Shown here: positions 6,238-13,106 of the stretch, piece after piece
How positions within the stretch are numbered: position 1 is the first letter of the stretch
How the letters are laid out: the number at the start of each line of letters is the position of its first letter
Source: VGEM01 sp033764265
GTDB taxonomy: Bacteria > Pseudomonadota > Alphaproteobacteria > Rhodospirillales > Rhodospirillaceae
Direction: 5' to 3'
Length of the DNA stretch: 17,821 nucleotides
Assembly: GCA_033764265.1 (NCBI GenBank)
Contig: JANRJB010000368.1
Location: 1-17,821 of the forward strand
Program-made: the position numbers and the translations under genes
Notes under the pieces: generated by a model
Seen by the model: only the letters and a program-made list of their open reading frames with translations
What the model was told of the DNA's origin: nothing
The model's database searches: none

Positions 6238-8462
6238 AACCGCGCAAGTCGAAAAAAACCAAGTCGCGCTGGACTCCGGCCGAGATTGCCGCCGCCGGAT
6301 TGTCGATGGAGGAGTACAGGCGCGCGGTCGAGATCCTGGGCGGACGGGAACCGAACGAGGTGGAAATCGGCGTGTTTGGCGTGATGTGGTCCGAGCACTG
6401 TTCCTACAAATCGTCGAAGAAGTGGCTCAAGACCCTGCCGACCAAGGCGCCATGGGTGATTTGCGGACCAGGCGAGAACGCCGGCGTCATCGACATCGGC
6501 GACGGCCTGGCGGCCGTCTTCAAGATGGAAAGCCATAACCATCCGTCGTACATCGAGCCCTATCAGGGCGCGGCCACCGGCGTCGGCGGCATTTTGCGCG
6601 ACGTGTTCACAATGGGCGCGCGGCCGGTCGCGAACATGAACGCGCTGCGCTTTGGCGATCCCAAGCATCCGAAGACCAAGCACCTGATATCCGGCGTGGT
6701 GTCGGGCATCGGCGGTTACGGCAACTGCGTCGGCGTGCCGACCGTGGGCGGCGAGGTGAATTTCCATTCGTCGTACAACGGCAACATCCTGGTCAACGCC
6801 ATGACCGTGGGATTGGCGCGAACCGACAGGATTTTCTATTCGGCGGCGGCCGGCGTCGGCAACTCCGTGGTTTACGTCGGCTCAAAAACCGGTCGCGACG
6901 GCATTCACGGCGCCACCATGGCCTCGGCCGAATTCGCCGAGGATTCCGAGGAAAAGCGCCCGACTGTTCAGGTCGGCGACCCGTTCACCGAAAAGCTGCT
7001 GATCGAAGCCTGCATGGAGTTGATGGCCACCGACGCCATCGTCGCCATCCAGGACATGGGCGCTGCCGGCCTGACCAGTTCGTCCTTCGAGATGGCTTCG
7101 AAGGGCGGCCTCGGCGTGGAACTGAATCTCGACCGGGTACCGCAGCGCGAGGCCGGCATGCAGCCGTTCGAGATCATGCTGTCGGAAAGCCAGGAACGCA
7201 TGCTGATGATTCTCAAGCCCGGCAAGGAGAAGCTGGCCGAGAAGATCTTCCGCAAGTGGGAGTTGGATTTCGCCGTGATCGGCAAGTTGACCCGCACCGG
7301 ACGCATGATCCTCAAGCACCACGGCAAGGTGGTGGGCGACCTGCCGATCGACCCGTTGGCGCTGGCCTCACCCGAATACGACCGGCCGTGGACGCCAAGC
7401 CCGCGGCAGCCGGTGGTCGCCGCCCACGAGGTGAAAGAGGTCGACTGGCGCGAGGCGCTGAAGACGTTGATGGCCTGCCCCGATCTGGCCAGCCGGCGCT
7501 GGGTGTGGGAGCAGTATGACTACACGGTGATGGCCGACACCGTGCAGCGCCCGGGCGGCGACGCCGCCGTGGTGCGTATTCACGGCAGCAATCGCGGACT
7601 TGCCATCACCACCGACTGCACGCCGCGCTACGTGAAAGCCGATCCGGTCGAGGGCGGCAAGCAGGCGGTCGCGGAATCCTGGCGGAACCTGACCGCCGTC
7701 GGCGCCCGGCCGCTCGCCGTCACCGACAACCTGAACTTCGGCAACCCCGAGAAGCCCGCGATCATGGGCCAGATCGTCGGCGCGATCCAAGGTCTTGGCG
7801 AGGCGTGCGCGGGGCTGGGCTTTCCGGTCGTGTCGGGCAACGTCTCGCTCTACAACGAGACCAACGGCCACGCCATTTTACCGACACCGGCGATCGGCGG
7901 TGTCGGAGTCATCGACGACCTGGACCGGATGATGACGCTGGCCTTCAAGCGGCCTGGCGAAACGGTCCTCTTGATCGGCCAGCGCGATTTCGCCGGCGGG
8001 TGGCTCGGCCAGTCGCTCTACTTGCGCGAAGTCTGCGGTCGCGAAGCGGGCGCGCCGCCGCCGGTCGACATCCAAATGGAAAAAGTTGCGGGCCACGCGG
8101 TGCGCGAACTGATCCGTGCCGGTTTGGTGACCGCCTGCCACGATGTGTCCGACGGCGGGCTGCTGGTCGCGGTGACCGAAATGGCGCTTGCCGGGGGGGT
8201 CGGCTGCACTTTGACGGACCCCGGCGCGCCGCGCCACGCCCTGTTGTTCGGCGAGGATCAGGGCCGCTATGTCGTCAGCGCGCGTGCCGAACACGCGAAA
8301 AAGATCATCGCAGCGGTGGACGAATTGGGCGTGCCGGTGCGGACGATCGGCACGACCGGCGGAACCGCCATCGCCATCGCGGGCGCCGGATCGGTGCCGC
8401 TGGCGACGCTCAAGCAGTTGAACGAGGCCTGGTTCCCCACCTATATGGCCTCAGAGCTTTGA
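6234..8462 (+). CDS. purL: FGAM synthase, large (synthetase) subunit PurL, small type
   Basis: PurL uses ATP and ammonia from PurQ to convert FGAR to FGAM. The 742-residue product is the small-type PurL that needs PurS and PurQ, both encoded immediately upstream. Conserved segments include MWSEHCSYKSSK (51-62), the ATP/Mg-site ESHNHPS (99-105) and GAATGVGGILRD (112-123). The second half carries the matching repeat with VSGNVSLYNE and HDVSDGGLLVA. The start is GTG at 6234, overlapping the purQ TGA, with GGAGG (6222-6226) 7 nt upstream. The first in-frame ATG would delete about 24 residues of the usual N-terminal region. The open frame upstream of 6234 is antiphase to purQ and not real. Confidence 0.97.
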   Translation: MKPRKSKKTKSRWTPAEIAAAGLSMEEYRRAVEILGGREPNEVEIGVFGVMWSEHCSYKSSKKWLKTLPTKAPWVICGPGENAGVIDIGDGLAAVFKMESHNHPSYIEPYQGAATGVGGILRDVFTMGARPVANMNALRFGDPKHPKTKHLISGVVSGIGGYGNCVGVPTVGGEVNFHSSYNGNILVNAMTVGLARTDRIFYSAAAGVGNSVVYVGSKTGRDGIHGATMASAEFAEDSEEKRPTVQVGDPFTEKLLIEACMELMATDAIVAIQDMGAAGLTSSSFEMASKGGLGVELNLDRVPQREAGMQPFEIMLSESQERMLMILKPGKEKLAEKIFRKWELDFAVIGKLTRTGRMILKHHGKVVGDLPIDPLALASPEYDRPWTPSPRQPVVAAHEVKEVDWREALKTLMACPDLASRRWVWEQYDYTVMADTVQRPGGDAAVVRIHGSNRGLAITTDCTPRYVKADPVEGGKQAVAESWRNLTAVGARPLAVTDNLNFGNPEKPAIMGQIVGAIQGLGEACAGLGFPVVSGNVSLYNETNGHAILPTPAIGGVGVIDDLDRMMTLAFKRPGETVLLIGQRDFAGGWLGQSLYLREVCGREAGAPPPVDIQMEKVAGHAVRELIRAGLVTACHDVSDGGLLVAVTEMALAGGVGCTLTDPGAPRHALLFGEDQGRYVVSARAEHAKKIIAAVDELGVPVRTIGTTGGTAIAIAGAGSVPLATLKQLNEAWFPTYMASEL

Positions 8463-8490
8463 CGGACCGGAATCTCGCAGGAGACCAGCC

Positions 8491-8724
8491 ATGGCGATGA
8501 GCGCGGCGGCGATCGAGGCGATGATCAAGGACGCGTTTCCCGACGCGGAAGTGGCGATCGAAGATCTGCGCGGGGACGGCGACCATTACGCCGCCACCGT
8601 CACGTCGGCGGCCTTCAAGGGCAAGTCGCGGGTGCAGCAGCACCAGATGGTCTACGCGGCGCTCAAGGGCAAGATGGGCGGAGAGCTGCACGCCCTCGCC
8701 CTGCAGACCAGCGCGCCGGCCTGA
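8491..8724 (+). CDS. BolA-family protein (IbaG/BolA-like)
   Basis: This is a 77-residue BolA-fold protein. Family members pair with monothiol glutaredoxins and share [2Fe-2S] clusters or help deliver them. Conserved segments are GDGDHYAATVTS (28-39), FKGKSRVQQHQMVYAAL (42-58) and the C-terminal MGGELHALALQT (62-73). His67 matches the invariant BolA histidine, and the His32 loop position marks the histidine-type (BolA-H) group. AGGAGA about 5-10 nt before the ATG is a good ribosome binding site; a second in-frame ATG lies two codons later. It follows purL by 28 bp and precedes gor by 13 bp. Alphaproteobacteria usually have a monothiol glutaredoxin gene (grxD) next in this order, but here it is replaced by glutathione reductase. 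Confidence 0.93.
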   Translation: MAMSAAAIEAMIKDAFPDAEVAIEDLRGDGDHYAATVTSAAFKGKSRVQQHQMVYAALKGKMGGELHALALQTSAPA

Positions 8725-8737
8725 CCCCGCGCACCCC

Positions 8738-10117
8738 ATGCGACGTTTCGATTATGACCTGATCACGCTCGGCGCCGGTTCGGGCGGCGTGCGGGCCAGC
8801 CGTATGGCCGGCCGCTACGGCGCCAAGGTTGCGGTGGTCGAAGCCTCGCGCATCGGCGGCACCTGCGTCATGCGCGGCTGCGTGCCCAAGAAGCTCTTGG
8901 TGATCGGCGCCCACTTCGGCGATGCCTTCGAGGACGCCCGCGGCTTCGGCTGGACCGTCGACGGCGCCCGGCACGACTGGCCGGCGATGATCGCCGCCAA
9001 GAACCGGGAACTCGACCGGCTCGAAGTGGTGTACCGCAACCTTTTGAAAAACGCCGGTAACGACCTGATCGAGGGCCGCGGCGTGCTGGCCGACGCTCAT
9101 ACGGTCGAAGTGACCGGCCGCCGCCTGACGGCCGAGCGCATTCTGGTGGCGACCGGCGGCTGGCCGGTGATGCCCGACATTCCCGGCCGGGAGCTGATGA
9201 TCACCTCGAACGAAGCGCTCGACCTGCCGGACCGGCCCGACCGCGTGGTCATCTGGGGCGGCGGTTACATCGCCGTGGAGTTCGCCGGCATCTTTCGCGC
9301 ACTGGGATCCGAGGTGCATCTGGTCATTCGCTCCGACCGCGTGCTGCGCGGGTTCGATGGCGACGTGCGGACTCATCTGCAAGGCGAACTGGTCAAGAAA
9401 GGCATCAAGGTTCACATCCACAGTCGCGTCATCGGCGTCTCCCGGGCGAATGGCGCGTTGACCGCCACATTGGACAACGGCCTTGCCCTGCCGGCCAACG
9501 CGGTGCTGTGCGCCACCGGCCGCGCGCCGAATACCGCCGGCCTGGGTCTGGCCGAAGCTGGCGTGGCGTTGAACGAACACGGCGCGGTGGCGGTGGACGA
9601 CTTCAGCCGGTCGAGCGTGCCGCACATCTTCGCGCTGGGCGACGTCACCGACCGCATCAACCTGACGCCGGTGGCCATCAACGAAGGCCGGATGTTCGCC
9701 GAAACCCAGTTCAACAACACGCCGATGCAGATGGACTATACCAACGTCGCCTCGGCGGTGTTCAGCCAGCCGCCGGTCAGCGTGGTCGGCCTGTCGGAAG
9801 AAGACGCCCGCGCCGCGGGCCATGACGTGGCCGTGTTCCGCACGTCGTTCAGGCCGATGAAGCACACCCTGTCGGGCCGCGATGAGCGCACCCTGATGAA
9901 GCTGGTGGTCGATAAGCCCACCGACCGGGTGTTGGGCTGCCACATGGTGGGTGAGGATGCGCCCGAGATCATCCAGGGCCTAGCGGTGGCGCTGAAGTGC
10001 CGGGCGACCAAGGCCCAGTTCGACGCCACCATCGGCATCCACCCCACCGCCGCCGAGGAATTCGTGACCCTGCGCGAGCCGGTCGTCCTTCCGGTACCCG
10101 GCGGCGAGAACCGCTGA
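8738..10117 (+). CDS. gor: Glutathione-disulfide reductase
   Basis: This enzyme reduces glutathione disulfide with NADPH using FAD. The 459-residue product has the full family layout. The FAD-binding GAGSGG is at 12-17 and the redox-active disulfide GTCVMRGCVPKK carries Cys43 and Cys48. The second dinucleotide site GGGYIAVEFAG (174-184) is followed by Arg198 and Arg204 in IRSDRVLR, the two arginines that give NADPH preference in the E. coli enzyme. The FAD motif FALGD ends at 302, and the C-terminal GIHPTAAEE carries His435/Glu440. This pattern separates it from lipoamide, mercuric and trypanothione-type relatives. It lies 13 bp after bolA, with only a weak ribosome binding site, so translation may be coupled. 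No grxD is nearby. Confidence 0.96.
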   Translation: MRRFDYDLITLGAGSGGVRASRMAGRYGAKVAVVEASRIGGTCVMRGCVPKKLLVIGAHFGDAFEDARGFGWTVDGARHDWPAMIAAKNRELDRLEVVYRNLLKNAGNDLIEGRGVLADAHTVEVTGRRLTAERILVATGGWPVMPDIPGRELMITSNEALDLPDRPDRVVIWGGGYIAVEFAGIFRALGSEVHLVIRSDRVLRGFDGDVRTHLQGELVKKGIKVHIHSRVIGVSRANGALTATLDNGLALPANAVLCATGRAPNTAGLGLAEAGVALNEHGAVAVDDFSRSSVPHIFALGDVTDRINLTPVAINEGRMFAETQFNNTPMQMDYTNVASAVFSQPPVSVVGLSEEDARAAGHDVAVFRTSFRPMKHTLSGRDERTLMKLVVDKPTDRVLGCHMVGEDAPEIIQGLAVALKCRATKAQFDATIGIHPTAAEEFVTLREPVVLPVPGGENR

Positions 10118-10183
10118 CCCGCGACCTGGCGGCCTCGGGAGCGGATCCAGACCCGCTTCATCTGCACACGGCGACGACCCCTC

Positions 10184-10216
10184 AAAGAAAAACCCCCGCT
10201 CTCGCGAGCGGGGGTT
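10184..10216 (-). terminator. Rho-independent terminator of the PEP-CTERM gene
   Basis: A perfect 11-bp stem, AACCCCCGCTC (10191-10201) with GAGCGGGGGTT (10206-10216), encloses a 4-nt loop. Read on the minus strand it is followed by TTTTTCTTT (10192 down to 10184), a strong U-tract. It lies about 45 bp after the minus-strand PEP-CTERM stop. On the plus strand only TT follows, so it would stop gor transcripts less well, though the stem could serve both convergent genes. Confidence 0.9.
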
Positions 10217-10260
10217 GATCAGGGCCGAAGCCCAAGTCGATGGGAGTGATCAGATTAGGA

Positions 10261-11088
10261 TTACTTCACGCGGCGGCGGAGCGCGCCGACACCGAGCAAG
10301 CCAGCACCGAGCAGGAACAGCGCGCCGGGAGCCGGGACGATGTCGCCCGAGAAGGCGAAATCGACGAAGTAGGTACCGAGATGGAACGCATCCTGCGAGG
10401 TCAGCGGCGTCATGGTCGTCGGATCAAGAGCATACAGGCGCAGACCATCGATGATGAAGGTTCCACCCAAGGAAATCGAACCAGGTTTGCCGCTACCGAG
10501 TGGGCCCGAGGTGTTGTCCCACAAAGTGTCAAGAGCGGTCGAGGTTACTCCAGTCCAGTTGGCGATATCGCTGCCGCCCGGGGTGCAAGCGTTAGAGTCC
10601 GAAGGGTTGGAGAGGCCCCATCCGACGCAACGGCGTTCGCCACCCGCCAGCAATGTGCTCCACACAGTCCCCCAGCTGCCACCCTGCACGTGCAAGTCCA
10701 TCACGAATAGAGTCGGATCGGGGAACAAAGTGTTGTGATTGTGCATGATCGCCGGAGCATCGAAACCGGAGAAGATGCCCAAGAGCGAGTCCGTCTGAAC
10801 TCCCTGGAACATCAACTCGGCGCCATTGAAGGCTTCGATTTCACCAGGTCGGCCGGTCTGCGGGTTAATACCCGGGAACGGCGGCTCGCAAAGGTGGCCC
10901 GCCATGCACGACGACTTGCCGAAGATCGCGGTGTAGCCGAAATCGCCGTAGTCGGCGCCCGGTGAACCGGCCGGAACGGCCAAGCCATCGGTCGCGTTCA
11001 TATCCCAGCGGACGATTACGACCGCCGAGGCTTGCGACGCGGTGAACGCCACCAGAGCCGCCGCCGTCAATCCAAGAAGTTTCTTCAT
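10261..11088 (-). CDS. PEP-CTERM-type sorted secreted protein
   Basis: This 275-residue exported protein has no recognised catalytic domain. It begins with a signal peptide (MKKLLGLTAAALVAFTASQASA, about 22 residues). It ends with a 25-residue PEP-CTERM-like sorting tail (251-275): VPAPG, a Leu/Gly/Ala membrane span, then RRRVK. The motif is the VPAPG variant rather than canonical PEP. Such tails are cut by exosortase, with the protein delivered to the surface or extracellular matrix. The mature part is Gly/Asp/Asn/Thr-rich with Cys at 61, 67, 154 and 168, so two disulfides are possible. The start at 11088 was preferred because GGGAG lies 6 nt upstream of it; the ATG at 11094 directly abuts that site. 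Transcription appears sigma-54 dependent. Codon use is less GC-biased than the neighbours. Confidence 0.88.
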   Translation of the reverse strand: MKKLLGLTAAALVAFTASQASAVVIVRWDMNATDGLAVPAGSPGADYGDFGYTAIFGKSSCMAGHLCEPPFPGINPQTGRPGEIEAFNGAELMFQGVQTDSLLGIFSGFDAPAIMHNHNTLFPDPTLFVMDLHVQGGSWGTVWSTLLAGGERRCVGWGLSNPSDSNACTPGGSDIANWTGVTSTALDTLWDNTSGPLGSGKPGSISLGGTFIIDGLRLYALDPTTMTPLTSQDAFHLGTYFVDFAFSGDIVPAPGALFLLGAGLLGVGALRRRVK

Positions 11089-11137
11089 GTTCATCTCCCA
11101 TCGTGAAGGTCAGTGAAATCAGTCTCAGGCCTTTATA

Positions 11138-11153
11138 TGCAAACCGCGTGCCA
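11138..11153 (-). promoter_or_regulatory. Sigma-54 (RpoN) promoter of the PEP-CTERM gene
   Basis: Read on the minus strand the sequence is TGGCACGCGGTTTGCA. It matches the RpoN consensus TGGCACG-N4-TTGCW at every defined position, with GG at -24 and GC at -12 in correct spacing. It predicts a start of transcription near 11127, about 39 nt upstream of the preferred start codon. Sigma-54 promoters need an enhancer-binding ATPase, and candidate sites lie upstream. Confidence 0.88.
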
Positions 11154-11217
11154 GATTCCATAAACTATTTAATTCCAGATACTTAGTCGAACTGAGCCGG
11201 TTTGTGGACCCGCCAAT

Positions 11218-11234
11218 TGTAAAGAATCCTGACA
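11218..11234 (+). promoter_or_regulatory. Upstream activator element, copy 1
   Basis: TGTAAAGAATCCTGACA, a degenerate dyad (TGTAAAG/CCTGACA around AAT). It lies about 91-107 bp upstream of the predicted sigma-54 transcription start, a usual distance for an enhancer-binding protein. It is the first of three copies and is inverted relative to the other two. Confidence 0.7.
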
Positions 11235-11292
11235 CCCCAACGGGCGCGCGACTCCGCCTCCAGTTTCAGAAAATATGCGTTTTATATATATA

Positions 11293-11305
11293 AATCATAT
11301 AGTTA
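11293..11305 (+). promoter_or_regulatory. IHF-like site
   Basis: AATCATATAGTTA matches the IHF consensus WATCAA-N4-TTR with one mismatch (T for A at position 6), inside an AT-rich tract (11281-11310). It lies between activator copies 1 and 2, where DNA bending would help loop the enhancer to the promoter. AT-rich DNA produces such matches by chance, so this is tentative. Confidence 0.35.
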
Positions 11306-11333
11306 AATCAGGCTTACCGCCGATCACTGCAAC

Positions 11334-11350
11334 TGTCAGTTTTCTTTACA
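11334..11350 (-). promoter_or_regulatory. Upstream activator element, copy 2
   Basis: On the minus strand TGTAAAGAAAACTGACA, differing from copy 1 at two central positions. Its left edge is 116 bp from that of copy 1. It lies about 207-223 bp upstream of the predicted sigma-54 transcription start. Confidence 0.7.
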
Positions 11351-11449
11351 CCCCCTCGGAGAATCTTACTGGAGGCCGGCCCACGCTGCGATTGCGTCAA
11401 TAAATCTATATATTACAGTGAAGTGGCCGAATTGTCGGCAGGCACTCGC

Positions 11450-11466
11450 GATCAGGATTCTTTACA
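11450..11466 (-). promoter_or_regulatory. Upstream activator element, copy 3
   Basis: On the minus strand TGTAAAGAATCCTGATC, identical to copy 1 over 15 bases and then diverging at the last two. Its left edge is exactly 116 bp from copy 2, with the same orientation as copy 2. It is about 323-339 bp upstream of the sigma-54 start and about 160 bp upstream of the DAHP synthase start codon, so it could influence either gene. Confidence 0.65.
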
Positions 11467-11549
11467 CTGGGCCCGGTTCGGGCCGCCTTGGACCCTCTTC
11501 GGCAGCCAAAACCGGCGACTTGGGAGCATTTTGGCTCCACCGCCCAAGC

Positions 11550-11578
11550 TGGCTTTTGCGGAAATGCGGCGTTATATC
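11550..11578 (+). promoter_or_regulatory. Weak candidate sigma-70 promoter for DAHP synthase
   Basis: TGGCTT and TATATC are separated by 17 bp, about 50 bp before the DAHP synthase ATG. The -10 matches 4 of 6 and the -35 about half of the consensus. It is the best pair I could find close to the gene, but it is not convincing alone. Confidence 0.22.
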
Positions 11579-11626
11579 ACCGCGCAGCCCGTATCTTGGG
11601 CCAAGCCCCGACAGACAGAGGACAAA

Positions 11627-13027
11627 ATGGCCGCGGCGTTGAAGTGGAACCGCGACAGCTGGCGATCGAAGCCAATCGCGCAGGTGCCAGCCTACCCTGA
11701 CGCGGCCGCCTTGGCCGCGGCTGAGGCACAGCTGCGCCATTATCCGCCGCTGGTGTTCGCCGGCGAAGCGCGCCGCCTCAAGGCCGCGCTTGGCCGCGTT
11801 GCCGCCGGCCAGGCTTTCATGCTCCAAGGCGGGGACTGCGCCGAAAGCTTTGCCGAGTTCCACCCCGACAACATCCGCGACACGTTCCGCGTGCTGCTGC
11901 AGATGGCGGTGGTGCTGACCTTCGGCGCGGCCATGCCAATCGTCAAGGTCGGCCGGCTGGCTGGGCAGTTCGCCAAGCCGCGCTCGGCGCCCACCGAAAC
12001 CATCGATGGCGTGACCTTGCCATCGTACCGGGGCGACATCATCAACGGCATGGATTTCACTACGGCGGCGCGCACGCCCGACCCACAGCGCATGGTGCAG
12101 GCCTATAACCAGTCGGCCGCCACCCTGAACCTGCTGCGCGCCTTCGCTCAGGGCGGCTACGCCGACCTGCACAAGGTGCACCAGTGGACGCTGGGTTTCG
12201 TCAAGGACGAGGTCCAGATCGAGCGCTACCGACGCTTCGCCGACCGCATCCAGGAAACCCTGGCGTTTATGGAAGCCTGCGGCCTGACCGGCGAAACCGT
12301 GCCGCAGATCCGCGAGACCGAATTCTACACCTCGCACGAGGCGCTGTTGTTGCCTTACGAAGAGGCGTTGACGCGCATCGATTCCACTACCGGCCAGTGG
12401 TACGCCTGTTCGGCGCACATGATCTGGATCGGCGAACGCACGCGCCAGCTGGACGGTGCGCACGTGGAATACTTCCGCGGCATCAACAATCCGATCGGCC
12501 TGAAGGTCGGCCCGACCGCCAAGCCCGAGGACCTGTTGAAACTGTGCGACACGCTGAACCCCGCCAACGAGGCCGGCCGGCTGACGTTCATTACGCGCAT
12601 GGGCGCTGAACGGCTGTCGGAGCATCTGCCGGTGCTGTTGCGCGCGTTGAAACGCGAGGGTCGCAACATCGTCTGGGTGTGCGACCCGATGCACGCCAAT
12701 ACGGTGAAAAGTGCCACCGGCTACAAGACCCGCGTGTTCGACCGCATCCTGGCCGAGGCGCGCGCGTTCTTCGCCGTGCACGCGGCCGAAGCCTCGCACG
12801 CCGGCGGCGTACACTTCGAGCTCACCGGCCGCGACGTCACCGAGTGCGTCGGCGGCGCGACCGCGATCACCGAGGCACGGCTGGGCGATCGCTACCACAC
12901 CCACTGCGATCCGCGCCTGAACGCCAGCCAGGCGCTCGAACTCGCCTTCCTGATCGCCGAAATGCTGAAGGACGAGCGGGCGCGCCACCTGCAGGAAAAG
13001 AAGGCGCACGCCGCGGCCGCGCAATAG
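11627..13027 (+). CDS. Class II 3-deoxy-7-phosphoheptulonate (DAHP) synthase
   Basis: This enzyme condenses phosphoenolpyruvate and erythrose 4-phosphate, the first step of the shikimate pathway. The 466-residue product is a plant/Mycobacterium-like class II (AroA-II) enzyme. The start MAAALKWNRDSWRSKPIAQVPAYPD is typical. The metal ligands can be placed by comparison with the M. tuberculosis enzyme: Cys71 in QGGDCAESF, His356 in CDPMHANT, Glu398 in HFELTGRD and Asp428 in HCDPRLNASQ. Other conserved segments are SAHMIWIGERTRQLDGAHVEYFRGI and NPIGLKVGPTAKPEDL. An AGAGGA ribosome binding site lies about 5 nt before the ATG at 11627. The frame stays open upstream to 11423, but that extension has no family similarity and overlaps regulatory DNA. 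No N-terminal regulatory extension is evident. Confidence 0.96.
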   Translation: MAAALKWNRDSWRSKPIAQVPAYPDAAALAAAEAQLRHYPPLVFAGEARRLKAALGRVAAGQAFMLQGGDCAESFAEFHPDNIRDTFRVLLQMAVVLTFGAAMPIVKVGRLAGQFAKPRSAPTETIDGVTLPSYRGDIINGMDFTTAARTPDPQRMVQAYNQSAATLNLLRAFAQGGYADLHKVHQWTLGFVKDEVQIERYRRFADRIQETLAFMEACGLTGETVPQIRETEFYTSHEALLLPYEEALTRIDSTTGQWYACSAHMIWIGERTRQLDGAHVEYFRGINNPIGLKVGPTAKPEDLLKLCDTLNPANEAGRLTFITRMGAERLSEHLPVLLRALKREGRNIVWVCDPMHANTVKSATGYKTRVFDRILAEARAFFAVHAAEASHAGGVHFELTGRDVTECVGGATAITEARLGDRYHTHCDPRLNASQALELAFLIAEMLKDERARHLQEKKAHAAAAQ

Positions 13028-13106
13028 CGCCCGGCCGATCATCTCGGAGGTCTGCCCCGTCGCGTCCGGTGGGGCCGCCGTCCGACCCGGTTCTTGACGC
13101 GTCCCC

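Larger units (their letters stand above)
11095..11626. other. Large regulatory intergenic region between PEP-CTERM gene and DAHP synthase
   Basis: About 530 bp without a credible gene. The part from about 11154 to 11420 is strongly AT-rich compared with the rest of the window. It holds a sigma-54 promoter, three evenly spaced 17-bp repeats and an IHF-like site, all listed separately. The segment from 11467 to the DAHP synthase start is GC-rich and holds at most a weak candidate promoter. Open frames crossing the segment look like chance extensions. Confidence 0.8.

Noticed and set aside
8663..9943. 426-residue minus-strand open frame opposite gor
   Set aside because: Antisense shadow; His/Asp/Val/Gly-rich composition typical of reverse-strand codons of a GC-rich gene.
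11281..11290. TATATATA run as a sigma-70 -10 box
   Set aside because: No -35 element at proper spacing on either strand; the AT run is better explained as bendable DNA in the sigma-54 control region.
11392..11414. TTGCGT and TATATT as a promoter towards DAHP synthase
   Set aside because: The spacer is only 11 bp, too short for sigma-70.
11423..11626. 68-residue N-terminal extension of DAHP synthase
   Set aside because: No similarity to class II DAHP synthases, contains activator copy 3, and a good ribosome binding site precedes the internal ATG at 11627.
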